From contig NZ_JAFEJS010000011.1 in assembly GCF_018555385.1 (NCBI RefSeq), positions 28,523 to 92,522 on the forward strand: a stretch of DNA of 64,000 nucleotides, written 5' to 3'. Source of the DNA: Bifidobacterium santillanense. Its GTDB lineage: Bacteria > Actinomycetota > Actinomycetes > Actinomycetales > Bifidobacteriaceae. A program made the translations under genes and the position numbers. Under the pieces are notes generated by a model. It did not search any database. It was not told where the DNA came from and was given only the letters and a program-made list of their open reading frames with translations. Positions 51,665 to 61,741 of this stretch are shown here, piece by piece. Position 1 is the stretch's first letter. Every line of letters starts with the position of its first letter.

Positions 51665-52723
51665 ATGACAGGACGATTCGCCCCTACTCCTTCCGGGCGC
51701 ATGCACATCGGCAACATCACGGCGATGCTCGCCGCGTGGCTCGACGCCCGCGGCGCCGGTTCCGCCGATTCCGATGCCCGCGGCCGCATGCTGCTGCGCA
51801 TCGAGGACATCGACACCCCGCGCGTGCTGCCCGACGCCGACCGCTGGATCATGGACGACCTCGACTGGCTCGGCCTCGACTGGGAAGGCGAACCCGTCTA
51901 TCAATCCCGCCGCCTCGACCTCTACGAACAGGCCCTGCGCGCGCTTGAGGACGCTGGCCCCGCGCTCGTCTACCCGTGCTTCTGCTCGCGTGCCGATATC
52001 CGTGCCGCCTCCGCCCCGCAGGAGGGCGACGGTTTCCAGATCTACCCCGGTACCTGTCGGCGCCTCCTGCGCGACCATCCGGACACGGTCCGCGACCGCC
52101 TTGCCCGCGGCGACCGCCATTCCCTGCGCATCGCGATGCCGGAGCCGTCGTCAATCGTTACCTTCGTCGACCGCGTCTTCGGTCCGCAGGCCTACGACCT
52201 CGCCCGCGAGATCGGCGACTCCGTCATCCGCCGTTCCGACGGACTGTTCGCCTATCAGTTCGTCGTCACGGTCGACGACCTCGTCACCGGCGTCGACTCC
52301 ATCGTGCGCGGCCGCGACCTGCTGCGCTCCACCGCCCTCCAGACGTACATCCGCGACAGGCTCATCGCTTCCGGATTCGGGAACGTCCCGGCCGACTGCG
52401 AGTCGTCGCCGTCGCCGTCCCATCCCGCGTACACGCACATCCCCCTGATCGACAACGCGGCCGGACGTCGTCTCGCCAAGCGCGAACGGTCCCTCGACAT
52501 GGGTGCCCTGCGTGCCCGCGGCGTCACCGCCGAACAGGTCATCGGCTACTGCGCGTGGCTCCTGCGCCTCATCGACGACCCCGAACCCCGCACCGCCGCC
52601 GACCTGCTGCCGACGTTCCGCGCGCACGGCTGGACGGCCCTGCGCGCGAACCCCGCCGACCGTGCCCTCGACCCGGACGCCCCGACCACCCCAAGTTGGC
52701 TCGCCGAAGCCCTGCGCGCCTGA
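51665..52723 (+). CDS. gluQ: Glutamyl-Q tRNA(Asp) synthetase
   Basis: 352 residues, a truncated glutamyl-tRNA synthetase with no anticodon-binding domain. The class I signature is [17 protein letters not shown] (HIGN as the HIGH variant), then [11 protein letters not shown] zinc-type pair is in CFCSRADI and YPGTCR. The KMSKS-like site is [11 protein letters not shown]. It attaches glutamate to queuosine in tRNA-Asp without anticodon recognition; the alternative is an orphan GluRS-like paralogue. The start is close to the clpB terminator with little leader. Confidence 0.85.
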   Translation: MTGRFAPTPSGRMHIGNITAMLAAWLDARGAGSADSDARGRMLLRIEDIDTPRVLPDADRWIMDDLDWLGLDWEGEPVYQSRRLDLYEQALRALEDAGPALVYPCFCSRADIRAASAPQEGDGFQIYPGTCRRLLRDHPDTVRDRLARGDRHSLRIAMPEPSSIVTFVDRVFGPQAYDLAREIGDSVIRRSDGLFAYQFVVTVDDLVTGVDSIVRGRDLLRSTALQTYIRDRLIASGFGNVPADCESSPSPSHPAYTHIPLIDNAAGRRLAKRERSLDMGALRARGVTAEQVIGYCAWLLRLIDDPEPRTAADLLPTFRAHGWTALRANPADRALDPDAPTTPSWLAEALRA

Positions 52724-52914
52724 CCCTCCACGACCGAATTCATCGTGAATTCACGGACGCCCACCCTCCTCACGGCCTTGGCCGGCGGTAATCTGATACC
52801 ACCATTTGCGGGAAACCGCAGGGCGCCCGGACCGGCCGAGACAACGGATGATCGCAGTCGGCCACTCCCATCGGACGCGCCCCGCTTCCCCGCGCTACGG
52901 AAGGTAGGAACGTC

Positions 52915-54024
52915 ATGTCGAAACTCCTCAGGAACGCGCTGATCGGCGGCGCCGCGCTCGCCGGTGCGGCCGCATGGGCCATCGCGCCGCGCTCGTTCAA
53001 CGACAAGCGCCGCAACTTTGTGCCCGTCATCCCCGACGTCTGGTACGCGCACCGCGGCCTGCACGACGCCGGCTCCGGACTGGTCGGCGTCAACGACATC
53101 GCCGACTACGGCGGCGACAACCCGGTCAGCGCCCAGGCCGACACGACCGACGCCTCCATCGCCGAGAACGCCGACTACGTGGCGCTCGCCCGTCGCATGG
53201 CGATGAAGGCCGGCTACGGCACCCCGGACACGACCGGTCCGATCGCCCCCGAGAACTCGCTCGCCGCGTTCGCCGCCGCCTGCGAGGCCGGCTACGGCAT
53301 CGAACTCGACCTGCAGCTCACGCTCGACGGTCAGGTCGTCGTCGTCCACGACGCCGACCTCATGCGCGTGGCCGGCGACCCACGCCGCATCGAGGACCTC
53401 ACCTACGACGAGCTCACGCGCATCCCGCTGTTCCCCACCGGCAAGCCCGGCGACCTCAAGGCCGCGCCGCTGCCCGGCTCCGAGGAGAAGGTGCCGTTGG
53501 TCGTCACCCCGCAGTCCGCCCCCGCCGGCTACTACCAGCACGTGCCGCTGTTCTCCGACGTCCTCAAGGTCGTCGCCGGACGCGCCCCGCTCATCGTCGA
53601 ATACAAGTTCTCCGACAACGCCGCATGGAACGAACGCACCGAGGAGCTCATGGAGAAGGGCCACGCCCTGCTCGAGGCGTACGACGGCCCGTACGTGATC
53701 GAGTCCTTCCACCCGGGCGCCGTGAAGTGGTACAAGGAACATCATCCGGACATCTGCCGCGGACAGCTGAGCTGGCCCGCGTCGCTCGGCAAGAACGGTC
53801 CGGCCGAATGGGCCGCCGGCCTGCTCGCCTTCGACTGGCTGTCCCGCCCCGATTTCGTCGCCTACGACTGGACCGGCGGCTCCTCGCCGCAGGTGCGCAT
53901 CGCGCGCGCGATGGGTGCGATCACGGTGTCGTGGACGGTGCGATCCAGCGCCGAACTGGCCGACTGCGACCAGTTCTTCGACCACCACATCTTCGAGGCC
54001 TTCGTCCCCGACAACTACCGCTGA
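52915..54024 (+). CDS. Membrane-anchored glycerophosphodiester phosphodiesterase family protein
   Basis: 369 residues. An N-terminal hydrophobic helix (LIGGAALAGAAAWAI) anchors it. The GDPD core has WYAHRGLHD, PENSLAAFAAACEAGYGIELDLQ and VVVHDADLMR, holding the His, Glu, Glu-x-Asp and His of the active site; TIM-barrel remainder to YDWTGGSSPQVR. It splits glycerophosphodiesters to glycerol-3-phosphate and alcohol, or turns over glycerophosphate polymers. AAGGTAGGA precedes the ATG. About 70 residues between HRG and PENS are longer than usual. Convergent with rlmH (19 bp). Confidence 0.9.
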   Translation: MSKLLRNALIGGAALAGAAAWAIAPRSFNDKRRNFVPVIPDVWYAHRGLHDAGSGLVGVNDIADYGGDNPVSAQADTTDASIAENADYVALARRMAMKAGYGTPDTTGPIAPENSLAAFAAACEAGYGIELDLQLTLDGQVVVVHDADLMRVAGDPRRIEDLTYDELTRIPLFPTGKPGDLKAAPLPGSEEKVPLVVTPQSAPAGYYQHVPLFSDVLKVVAGRAPLIVEYKFSDNAAWNERTEELMEKGHALLEAYDGPYVIESFHPGAVKWYKEHHPDICRGQLSWPASLGKNGPAEWAAGLLAFDWLSRPDFVAYDWTGGSSPQVRIARAMGAITVSWTVRSSAELADCDQFFDHHIFEAFVPDNYR

Positions 54025-54043
54025 CCTCCGCCGGGGCCGCCGT

Positions 54044-54523
54044 CTACTTGTGGTACGGCTCCCCGGCGTTGATCTTGTACGCGCGGTAGATCTGCTCGAG
54101 CAGGATCACGCGCATGAGCTGATGCGGGAACGTCATCTTCGAGAAGCTCAGTTTGAAGTCGGCTCGCCTGAGGATCGCGTCGTCCAGTCCGATCGATCCG
54201 CCGATGACCATCTGGATGTGGCTCGTCCCGCGCAGTCCCAGATCGTCGATCTTCGCCGCCAGCTCCTCGCTGGACAGCTGCCTGCCGTCGATCGCCAGTG
54301 CGATGACGAACGCGCCGTCCTTCAGGTGCTTGGCGATGCGCTCGCCCTCCTTCGCCTTGATCTGGCGCTCGACGCCCTCGGAGGCGTGCTCCGGCGTCTT
54401 CTCGTCGGCGACCTCGATGATGTTCAGTCGGCAGTATCGTGACAGCCGCTTCGAATACTCGTCGATGGCGTCGCGCAGGTAGCGCTCCTTCACGCGTCCC
54501 GGCGCGATGATGTCGATCTGCAT
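54044..54523 (-). CDS. rlmH: 23S rRNA pseudouridine-1915 N3-methyltransferase RlmH
   Basis: 159 residues, the standard size. Start [20 protein letters not shown], the SPOUT knot [18 protein letters not shown], and the invariant C-terminal [17 protein letters not shown] ending in YHK. It methylates m3-pseudouridine in helix 69 of 23S rRNA. Confidence 0.95.
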   Translation of the reverse strand: MQIDIIAPGRVKERYLRDAIDEYSKRLSRYCRLNIIEVADEKTPEHASEGVERQIKAKEGERIAKHLKDGAFVIALAIDGRQLSSEELAAKIDDLGLRGTSHIQMVIGGSIGLDDAILRRADFKLSFSKMTFPHQLMRVILLEQIYRAYKINAGEPYHK

Positions 54524-54551
54524 GTGTCGTCCCGTCCCTCATTCCGTCTGG

Positions 54552-54848
54552 CCACACGAATCGTGCGTTGACGTTGCGTCGCCGTGCGCTTTCCGTGGGC
54601 TATCTTCTTCCGGCCACATAAACCGTACGATTACCGACCGTCATCGTACGGTCTATGTGGGCAACCGGCCGCTCACCACGTAAACCGTGCACTAACCGAC
54701 CATCATCGCACGTTCCCCGTGGGTCAACCGGTCGCTCGTCACACGGACCATACGCTGATGGTCCGTCACTGTACGGTTCGTGTGGTCTGCCGTTCCCTCA
54801 ACCACAAAAGACGTACGCCGGATGGGTTCCGGCGTACGTCTTTTGTGA
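54552..54848. repeat. Five-unit tandem hairpin array, ~62-nt period
   Basis: Units begin at about 54552, 54614, 54676, 54739 and 54802. Each starts CCAC or CACAC, ends GTGG or GTG, and folds on itself. Unit 2 pairs CCACATAAACCGTACGAT with ATCGTACGGTCTATGTGG (17 of 18). Unit 5 has a perfect 20-bp stem and can terminate upp and rlmH transcripts. Linkers between units are ~15 nt and similar (CAACCGG(C/T)CGCTC). Unit 3 contains CGTTCCCCGTGGG, the core of the repeats at 25.2 and 26.9 kb. Confidence 0.75.
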
Positions 54849-54876
54849 TTAACAGGTCGATGTCGTCAGTCGGCCG

Positions 54877-55518
54877 TCAGTCGATGACGCCGTACAGGCG
54901 ATCGCCGGCGTCGCCCAGACCCGGCACGATGTAGCACTTGTCGTTGAGCTTCTCGTCGACCGCGCACACCACGACCTTGAAGTCGATGGACGGGTCGATG
55001 TGCTCCTCGACGTACTTGATGCCCTCCGGCGCGGCGATGATGTTGATCGCCGTGACGTCCTTGGCGCCGCGCTCGGCCAGGTAGTGTGTGGCGGCGACCA
55101 GCGTGCCGCCGGTGGCGAGCATCGGGTCGATGAGGAAGCACTGACGGCCGGTCAGATCGTCGGGGAGCCTGTTCGCGTATGTGATCTGCTGGGTCGGGTG
55201 CTCCTCGTCGCGCTTCATGCCGAGGAAGCCGACCTCGGCGGTCGGCAGCAGACGGGTCATGCCGTCGAGCATACCCAGGCCGGCACGCAGCACGGGCACG
55301 ATGATCGGGCGCGGCTCGGCCAGCTTCTTGCCGGTCATCGGCGCGACCGGCGTCTCGATCGGCGCCGCCACGACGGACAAGTCGCGGGTGGCCTCGTACG
55401 CCTCAAGCATGACCAGCTCGGAGACGAGCTCGCGGAAAGTGGAGGACGGGGTGTTCTTGTCGCGGAGCACGGTCAGCTTGTGCTCGACGAGCGGATGATT
55501 CAAAACGTGAAGTTCCAT
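54877..55518 (-). CDS. upp: Uracil phosphoribosyltransferase
   Basis: 213 residues. The PRPP loop is [13 protein letters not shown]; conserved [22 protein letters not shown] and the uracil-binding C-terminus [14 protein letters not shown] are intact. It makes UMP from uracil and PRPP. A TAGGCT -10-like hexamer and AGGAACC lie within ~12 bases of the ATG, so the leader is very short. Confidence 0.97.
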   Translation of the reverse strand: MELHVLNHPLVEHKLTVLRDKNTPSSTFRELVSELVMLEAYEATRDLSVVAAPIETPVAPMTGKKLAEPRPIIVPVLRAGLGMLDGMTRLLPTAEVGFLGMKRDEEHPTQQITYANRLPDDLTGRQCFLIDPMLATGGTLVAATHYLAERGAKDVTAINIIAAPEGIKYVEEHIDPSIDFKVVVCAVDEKLNDKCYIVPGLGDAGDRLYGVID

Positions 55519-55666
55519 GGTTCCTAGCCTACCGCGTGCGCCTCATTTGTCACCGCCCGGGAAACGCGCGTCGTGGCCCGACCCCTCCCCAAGGGGAACC
55601 GTCCACGGATACGAACTGGGGGAGGCCGATCATGGAATCGGAAGGATCGGAAGAATCAGAAGAAGG

Positions 55667-55970
55667 AAGCGCCGAACCGTGAAAGCGCCTGTCGGCGCAA
55701 AGGCTGACGCGTGAAGCGGGGAATCCGGTGGATTCCCCGTAGCGTCAGCCTGAGCGAGACGAAAGTCGAGCGAAGGCAGCATTGGGCCTTCGCGAAGCGA
55801 AGTCCGTAATTGCAAGGGCCGAAGGCGCTTGCAGCGGCATGACGGCGTGGCACGACCTTGCTTGTGGGTTATACTGTTATCCGCGTCGGGCCGTGCTTAA
55901 GCCCCGGGCTCCATTTTCTGCCGCTGCGAGCGGCGCTTGCGCCGACAGGCGCTTTCACGGTTCGGCGCTT
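55667..55970. repeat. ~304-bp intergenic element with 34-bp terminal inverted repeats
   Basis: A perfect 34-bp inverted repeat (55667-55700 with 55937-55970) bounds the element. The left arm is followed by a nested hairpin: GGCTGACGC (55702-55710) with GCGTCAGCC (55742-55750), inside which CGGGGAATCC-GGT-GGATTCCCCG is perfect. At 55788-55827 is the block shared with 40874-40912. No ORF of coding character, so a non-autonomous element or structured RNA. It lies between upp and the gene at 55985. Confidence 0.8.
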
Positions 55971-55984
55971 TCTCTTCTTCTCGT

Positions 55985-56782
55985 CTACTCCAGCTTCCCG
56001 CGTCGCCACAGGTTCGCCGCGTGGTGGAAGTCCTTCGCCGTGGTCATCAGGTTCGCGCCGGTGTGCAGCATGCGCGCGGCCTTGGCGCGCATCGCCTGCG
56101 CATCGACGTCACCGTCGCCGGTCCCGTCCATCGAACCATCGCCCGAGACGTCCATCTCCCGCTCCTTGGCCGCCGTGGTCAGTCGTCCGGCCTCAACGCG
56201 CAGTCCCAGCGCCACGACGTCGGTGAACGCGGCCGCGCGCTCCATCGCCACCGCGAAGTCACCGGTGAACGCGCCGGAGAGGATCGAGTCGGCGAGCCGT
56301 GCGATGTCGTCCTCGGTCGGCGCCTGATCGACGCCCGCGATGGCCGACGCACTGGTCGCGACCGGCTCGCCGACGCGCCACAGTCGCGCGATCGCATCGC
56401 GATGCGTGCGCATCCACGTGCGCAGCATGTACAGCCGCCACAGCACGCCCGGCAGCGAATCGGACGGCGACGAGCTCCACAGCTCCGCGATGTCGTCGAC
56501 GCCGTCGCGCTCGACGACGGTCAACACGCGCGCGACCACGGCCGGATCCTCGCTGTGGCGCACGCGGTCGAGCAACGATGCCGCGGAGGAGTGGGCGATC
56601 TCGTTGACCATGCCGGGATCGGCGCCGCCGGCCATCTGGTCAAGCAGCGCGGGTGCGAGCTGTCCCGGACGTGCGGGGCGCGTGCCCCGGCCGGGCGTCG
56701 GGACGAATCCCGAACGCGAGGAGCGGATCGAGCCGGAACCGGAGTTGGTGAAACCGTCGGTGACGGAATAGCTAGTAGACAA
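55985..56782 (-). CDS. Uncharacterised protein translationally coupled to mutT1
   Basis: 265 residues, starting at a TTG whose codon sits inside the last codons of mutT1 (10-11-bp overlap), with AAGG ~10 bases upstream. The N-terminal ~40 residues are Ser/Gly/Arg-rich and disordered-looking. The rest is mostly helical ([60 protein letters not shown]). No recognised domain or membrane segment. The coupling suggests a role near MutT1/polyphosphate metabolism. Confidence 0.75.
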   Translation of the reverse strand: MSTSYSVTDGFTNSGSGSIRSSRSGFVPTPGRGTRPARPGQLAPALLDQMAGGADPGMVNEIAHSSAASLLDRVRHSEDPAVVARVLTVVERDGVDDIAELWSSSPSDSLPGVLWRLYMLRTWMRTHRDAIARLWRVGEPVATSASAIAGVDQAPTEDDIARLADSILSGAFTGDFAVAMERAAAFTDVVALGLRVEAGRLTTAAKEREMDVSGDGSMDGTGDGDVDAQAMRAKAARMLHTGANLMTTAKDFHHAANLWRRGKLE

Positions 56783-57926
56783 GCGGACTTACCTTCTGGA
56801 TGTCGATGATGCGTGGACCGTCGGGCGTGGGCGTGACGAACAGCGCCATCGCGGTGCCCGTGGGCATGTAGGGCGACTTGGCGATCAGCCGTTTCGCGAG
56901 CGTCGGGGAGGCGCACAAGCCGCGCAGATGCTCGAATATACCACCGATGACCGGCCGGTGCATGCACACCGCCGTCGGCAGACGATGGTCGAGCGCGTAC
57001 TGGATCTCGCTCAGCATGCACTCCCACGCCTCCTCCGGACTGCGCGCGAACGCGTCCTCGGTGAGCGCCGGCAGCTTGACCATGTCGCGTCCGGTCTGCC
57101 AGGCGAACGTCTCGAGCGTCTCCTGGCAGCGGATCCACGGCGAGGTGGACAGGCGGATCGGGTTGAAACAGGCCAGTTCGTAGCTCAGCGCGAACGCCGC
57201 CGCGGCGCCGCGTGGGGTGATCGGCCGGTTCGCGTCGGTGCCGCGCCACGACTTGCGCGCCTCCGCCTTGGCATGGCGCACGATGAGGAACGGCATCGCG
57301 TCCGCCGCGCCCTCCTCGAGCCGGTCGATGAACAGCGCGAGGATCTCCTTGTCCGTCGAATGGCTGAGCTTCTTGCGCGCCTTGTCCGGGGTGAGCCAGA
57401 CGACCTCGTCGATCTCGCCCTTGTCCGCGCGGTGCACCGGTCCCAGGGCGCCGGTGCGCTTGAGGTTCTCGACTGGGGAGATCGGCGTCGCCATCCAGAA
57501 CAGGATGTGCTTCGTGTCCGCCGTATGGTCCTTGGTGTGGCGCAGCTTGCTGCCCTCTTCGGCCTGCGGGTATTCGATCTCGCCCAGATACGGTCCCAGC
57601 GCCACCGGCAGGCCCGTCTCCTCGCCGATCTCGCGCACGGCCGCATGCCGGTGCGATTCGTTCGGATCGAGCTTGCCCTTCGGCCAGCTCCAGTCGTCGT
57701 ACTTCGGCCGATGCACGAGGCACACCTCGATGTCGTCGAACAGCGGCGTGCGATGCGTCGCGCCGCCGTCCGCAACGTCGTGCAGGGGGGTGACTGGGGT
57801 GGCCGATGCGTCGGCGCCGGTCCGCTGTGCGATGTCGTCCGTCTCTTGGCGCCGCCGGTACAGGATACCGCCCGCGGCCTCGACGATTTTTCTCACTTTA
57901 CTGCCCACCCTTCGTATTGTACGCAC
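56772..57926 (-). CDS. mutT1: MutT1-type Nudix hydrolase fused to a histidine phosphatase domain
   Basis: 384 residues. The N-terminal Nudix domain has the box [23 protein letters not shown], intact at the G, E, RE and EExG positions, within about residues 85-107. The C-terminal half is a SixA-like histidine phosphatase with [15 protein letters not shown] and a later CMHRPVIGG. Mycobacterial MutT1 has the same two domains and also neighbours ppk. It degrades 8-oxo-GTP/8-oxo-dGTP and diadenosine polyphosphates. A ~30-residue low-complexity insertion (near [15 protein letters not shown]) is in the Nudix half. Its C-terminus overlaps the next gene. Confidence 0.88.
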   Translation of the reverse strand: MRTIRRVGSKVRKIVEAAGGILYRRRQETDDIAQRTGADASATPVTPLHDVADGGATHRTPLFDDIEVCLVHRPKYDDWSWPKGKLDPNESHRHAAVREIGEETGLPVALGPYLGEIEYPQAEEGSKLRHTKDHTADTKHILFWMATPISPVENLKRTGALGPVHRADKGEIDEVVWLTPDKARKKLSHSTDKEILALFIDRLEEGAADAMPFLIVRHAKAEARKSWRGTDANRPITPRGAAAAFALSYELACFNPIRLSTSPWIRCQETLETFAWQTGRDMVKLPALTEDAFARSPEEAWECMLSEIQYALDHRLPTAVCMHRPVIGGIFEHLRGLCASPTLAKRLIAKSPYMPTGTAMALFVTPTPDGPRIIDIQKVSPLVY

Positions 57927-57970
57927 CCGTGGGGCGCGTGTGCTCTACGTAGTTTTCCGGCCAAGACGCA

Positions 57971-58002
57971 CGAAGGCCGACCCGTTGCCGGGTCGGCCTT
58001 CG
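57971..58002. terminator. Hairpin between ppk and mutT1
   Basis: Perfect 13-bp stem (57971-57983 with 57990-58002), 6-nt loop, in the 168-bp gap on the path from ppk to mutT1. No long T-run on either side. Confidence 0.55.
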
Positions 58003-58094
58003 AACGACGTTCGGTTATTGCGCTGTGCTGTGGACGATTATACGCCGTTTCCGTCCACACCCGATCGTTTCCGATCGGACCGGTTCATCGCCGG

Positions 58095-60341
58095 TCAGCT
58101 GTGCGCGCCGCGACGACGCGTGTGCTTGCGGATCAGGTACTCCTGGCAGTCGACCAGCGGGCGGCCCTCCTCGTCCTTCGAGTGACGCTCGTAGGAGCCG
58201 TCCGGCAGCATGTGCCAGCTGGAGGTGGAATCGGCCATCTGCAGGTCGATGTAGTCGAGCAGCGACTGGATCTGCTCCGGGGCGGTGATGCGCACCAGCG
58301 CCTCGACTCGACGGTCGAGGTTGCGGTGCATCAGATCGGCCGAGCCGATCCACACCTCCGGGCCGGACATCGGTCCCTCGCCGATCTGCGGGCCGTCCGA
58401 GTTGCAGAACGCGTAGATGCGGCTGTGCTCGAGGAAGCGGCCGAGGATCGAACGCACGCGGATGTTCTCGGACAGGCCGGGCACGCCGGGCTTGAGCGAG
58501 CAGATGCCGCGCTCGACGATGTCGATCTTCACACCGGCCTGCGAGGCACGGTACAGCGCGTCGATCGTCTTCTCGTCCACCACGGAGTTGACCTTGATCT
58601 TGATCCACGCCTCCTTGCCGGCGCGCGCGGCGTCCTCCTCGCGGCGGATGCGCTGGATGAGGCCGGAGCGGATGGTGCGCGGCGCGACGAGCAGACGGTG
58701 GAAGCTCGACTTCGGCGCGTAGCCGGACAGCTGGTTGAACAGGCGGGTCAGATCCTGACCGACCACCGGATCGCAGGTCAGCAGACCCAGATCGGTGTAG
58801 ATGCGGGCGGTCTTCGGGTTGTAGTTGCCGGTGCCCACGTGGCAGTAGCGGCGCAGGCCGTCGGCCTCCTGACGCACCACCTCGATGAGCTTGCAGTGGG
58901 TCTTGAGGCCCACGATGCCGTACACCACGTGCACGCCCGCGCGTTCGAGCTTGCGGGCCCACGCGATGTTGGCGTCCTCGTCGAAGCGGGCCTTGATCTC
59001 GACCAGCGCCAGCACCTGCTTGCCGGCGTGCGCCGCGTCGATCAGCGCGTCGATGATCGGCGAGTTGGAGCTGGTGCGGTAGAGCGTCTGCTTGATGGCC
59101 AGAACCTTAGGATCCGCAGCAGCCTGCGCCAGAAAGGCCTGCACGGACGTGGAGAAGGAGTCGTAGGGGTGATGCAGCAGGATGTCGCGCTCGCGGATGG
59201 CGGCGAAGATGTCCTGCGCGCGGCTCGACTCGACCTCGGCGATCTGACGGTTCGTGGTCGGGATGAACGGGCGGTTCTTCAGGTCCGGACGGTCGATGCC
59301 GCCGAGCTCGAACAGCACGGTCATGTCCAGCGGGGCCGGCAGACGGTAGACCTCGTCCGGACGCACGCCGAGCTGGTCGGCGAGCAGCTGGGAGAGGAAC
59401 GGGCTGGTCTGATCGGAGATCTCGAGACGGATCGGCGGTCCGAAGCGACGGCGCAGCAGTTCCTTCTCCATCGCGTTGAGCAGGTTCTCGGCGTCGTCCT
59501 CCTCGACGTCGATGTCCTCGTTGCGGGTGACGCGGAAGGAGCGGGCCTCCTTGATGATCATGCCCGGGAACAGGGATTCCAGATGGGCGATGATGAGGTT
59601 CTCCATCGTGATGAAGCCGTAGCGCTCCTCCTTGGACTCCTCGTCGGTCATGTCGTCGACCGGCACGAGGCGGTTGAGGTTGCCCGGGATCTTCACGCGA
59701 GCGAAGTGCGACTTGCCGGAGGCCGGGTTCTCGACGATCACGGCGAGGTTGATGGAGCCGCCGGAGATGTACGGGAACGGGTGGGCCGGGTCCACGGCGA
59801 GCGGGGTCAGGACCGGGAAGACCTGCTGACGGTAGTAGCGCGACAGGCGCTCCTGCTCGGCGGTGGTGAGCTTGTCCCAGCTCAGCAGCACGATGCGCTG
59901 CTCGGCCAGAGCCGGGAAGATGTGGTCGATCACGTAGTGGGCGTGCTCGTTCTGCAGCGCGTGCGCCTGCTCGCTGATCGAGCGCAGCAGCTGGCGCGGG
60001 CTCAGACCGGAGGCGGACGGCACGGCGATGCCGGAGTCGATGCGGCGCTTCAGGCCGGCCACGCGGACCATGAAGAACTCATCGAGGTTGTTGGCGAAGA
60101 TGGCCGCGAAGCTCGCACGTTCGAGCAGCGGCTGGTCCTCGTCCTCGGCCAGTTCGAGAACGCGCTTGTTGAACTTGAGCCAGCTCAGCTCGCGGTCGAA
60201 GAAACGGTCGGTGGGCAGCGGCGCCTCGCCTTCCATGGTCTCGCGCCGGTCGTTCTTGTCGGTTTCGGCGATGTGCTCGGCGATTTGGCTTCGCAGGATC
60301 GCTTTCGAGGGTGCGTCAAATATCTGTGCCATAGTCCTCAT
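58095..60341 (-). CDS. ppk: Polyphosphate kinase PPK1
   Basis: 748 residues as given. ATG 60332 is also likely because a TAGGAT hexamer lies just before it. N-domain [19 protein letters not shown]; head domain [15 protein letters not shown] site [13 protein letters not shown]; the autophosphorylated His region [20 protein letters not shown]; and the second PLD-type motif region [13 protein letters not shown]. It polymerises the gamma-phosphate of ATP into polyphosphate. The order ppk-mutT1 matches mycobacteria. Confidence 0.95.
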   Translation of the reverse strand: MRTMAQIFDAPSKAILRSQIAEHIAETDKNDRRETMEGEAPLPTDRFFDRELSWLKFNKRVLELAEDEDQPLLERASFAAIFANNLDEFFMVRVAGLKRRIDSGIAVPSASGLSPRQLLRSISEQAHALQNEHAHYVIDHIFPALAEQRIVLLSWDKLTTAEQERLSRYYRQQVFPVLTPLAVDPAHPFPYISGGSINLAVIVENPASGKSHFARVKIPGNLNRLVPVDDMTDEESKEERYGFITMENLIIAHLESLFPGMIIKEARSFRVTRNEDIDVEEDDAENLLNAMEKELLRRRFGPPIRLEISDQTSPFLSQLLADQLGVRPDEVYRLPAPLDMTVLFELGGIDRPDLKNRPFIPTTNRQIAEVESSRAQDIFAAIRERDILLHHPYDSFSTSVQAFLAQAAADPKVLAIKQTLYRTSSNSPIIDALIDAAHAGKQVLALVEIKARFDEDANIAWARKLERAGVHVVYGIVGLKTHCKLIEVVRQEADGLRRYCHVGTGNYNPKTARIYTDLGLLTCDPVVGQDLTRLFNQLSGYAPKSSFHRLLVAPRTIRSGLIQRIRREEDAARAGKEAWIKIKVNSVVDEKTIDALYRASQAGVKIDIVERGICSLKPGVPGLSENIRVRSILGRFLEHSRIYAFCNSDGPQIGEGPMSGPEVWIGSADLMHRNLDRRVEALVRITAPEQIQSLLDYIDLQMADSTSSWHMLPDGSYERHSKDEEGRPLVDCQEYLIRKHTRRRGAHS

Positions 60342-60490
60342 CCTAGGCGGTGGAACGTGTTCCGCGCAGCGAACGCGCCAAAGTTCAACGCGAGTTCACA
60401 TTTATCCTGTCGACTTCTCCCGGGCTCCCGATTCGTCCGGAGCCGTCTCTGTCCCGGCCGGCCTCCGGCGGCCCCCGTCCTGCCGCGCGC

Positions 60491-61741
60491 TCACCCCATC
60501 AACAGCGACATGATCGCCGGCACGATGCCGATCAGCACGAAGGCGGGCAGAAAGCACAGTGCCGACGGCAGCAGCAGTTTCACCGACAGCTGCGCCGCCT
60601 CCTGCTCGATCCGCGACAGCTGCTCCCGATCGTATTCGCGTGCGGCCAGCGTCAATCGTTCCGTGGGTGAGGCGCCGTGGCTCCACGCCTCGCCGAGGCA
60701 GTCGTAGACCACGGCCATCGACGGGTGCAGCGCCGCGATCCCGATGCGTCGCTCCTCGCCGCCGGTCTCGTCGTCGCCGCCGTCGGGGTCGGCGAGCGCC
60801 GTCGCGTTCGCGCCGAGCCACGCCTCCCGCCAGCCGGCGCCCCGCGTGAGCGCCTCGCCGGCCGTCCGCATGCCCTTCGCCAGCGGCTGCCGGACTCCCG
60901 TCTCGCCCGTCCGGCGTCTGCCGAGGAGTCCCGTTCCGAACCGTCGCTCCTCGCCGTCCGTCTCCCGGTGCAGCACCATTCCCACCGCGATCAGCGCGCT
61001 CGGTATCGACGATCCCTGTCCCAGTGCCGCGCACAGCATCTCCAGGGCGATCGGCAGGTTCTCGTCGGCGTCGCCGTCCCGGCCGAAGGCGGCCAGCATA
61101 CGGCTCGTCCACAGCATGCCGGCGCCGTACCATACGGCGCCCAAGGCCAGACAGACCCATCCCGGTATGGTCGTGATCAGGAAGTGGAAGGAACTCGCGC
61201 CCATCAGTTCGCCCGCCACGATCGTGAGCACCGGCATCGCCGACAGCAGCTTGATGGTGGCCTTCGGTCCGGCGAACGCCTGTCGTTTCAGATCGTTCGC
61301 CTTGCTTTCCCGACGGTGGTTGACGCCCACCGCCTCCAGACACGGCGATATCGCGCATCCCAGCCGCTCGCTCAGACGGCATGCGGCCGCCAGATGCCGG
61401 GCGGTTCGTTCGATGTCCTCATCGGTGTCGTGCTTTGCGGCCCGCGCGTGCAGTACGGCCGCGGCGCGCTCGGCGCTGACGCGTCGCGTCGCGAACCGCA
61501 TGCCTCCCTGCTGCTGGAACGCCTCGACCACGTTGCCGCCGCCCTTCGTGCGCGCCACGATCGCGGCGATCGTCGCGTCCACGCCGGATCGCAACGGCCC
61601 GTTCGCATCGTCGACGTCGCTCGCCGCGATGCCGTTCACGCCCCATCCGTACGGCGCGGCCGTCGGTTCGCGCCACAGGAACAGCGCGCCGACGCCGATC
61701 ATGACGATCACCGCGACGACGAGGGCCGTGGAGGCAACCAT
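60491..61741 (-). CDS. Tad secretion inner-membrane protein, TadB-TadC-like in one chain
   Basis: 416 residues from ATG 61741, overlapping the tadA 3' end by ~34 bp. After an N-terminal helix and a soluble stretch comes a TadB-like T2SSF half (RLSERLGCAISPCLEAVG, then FAGPKATIKLLSAMPVLTIV and IPGWVCLALGAVWYGAGMLW). It is followed by a TadC-like half (LPIALEMLCAALGQGSSIPSA and, at the end, KLLLPSALCFLPAFVLIGIV). In most tad loci these are two genes. They form the membrane platform for the TadA ATPase. No flp, tadE or tadF follows; the next gene is ppk. Confidence 0.75.
   Translation of the reverse strand: MVASTALVVAVIVMIGVGALFLWREPTAAPYGWGVNGIAASDVDDANGPLRSGVDATIAAIVARTKGGGNVVEAFQQQGGMRFATRRVSAERAAAVLHARAAKHDTDEDIERTARHLAAACRLSERLGCAISPCLEAVGVNHRRESKANDLKRQAFAGPKATIKLLSAMPVLTIVAGELMGASSFHFLITTIPGWVCLALGAVWYGAGMLWTSRMLAAFGRDGDADENLPIALEMLCAALGQGSSIPSALIAVGMVLHRETDGEERRFGTGLLGRRRTGETGVRQPLAKGMRTAGEALTRGAGWREAWLGANATALADPDGGDDETGGEERRIGIAALHPSMAVVYDCLGEAWSHGASPTERLTLAAREYDREQLSRIEQEAAQLSVKLLLPSALCFLPAFVLIGIVPAIMSLLMG

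Noticed and set aside
54552..54848. CRISPR array
   Set aside because: There is no constant repeat with variable spacers: the linkers are conserved and the hairpin stems vary. No cas gene is present.
56928..60707. 1259-residue open frame on the plus strand
   Set aside because: It lies antisense to mutT1 and ppk, is extremely rich in Arg/Val/Leu/Asp/His and has no domain; it is a GC-rich shadow of the real genes.
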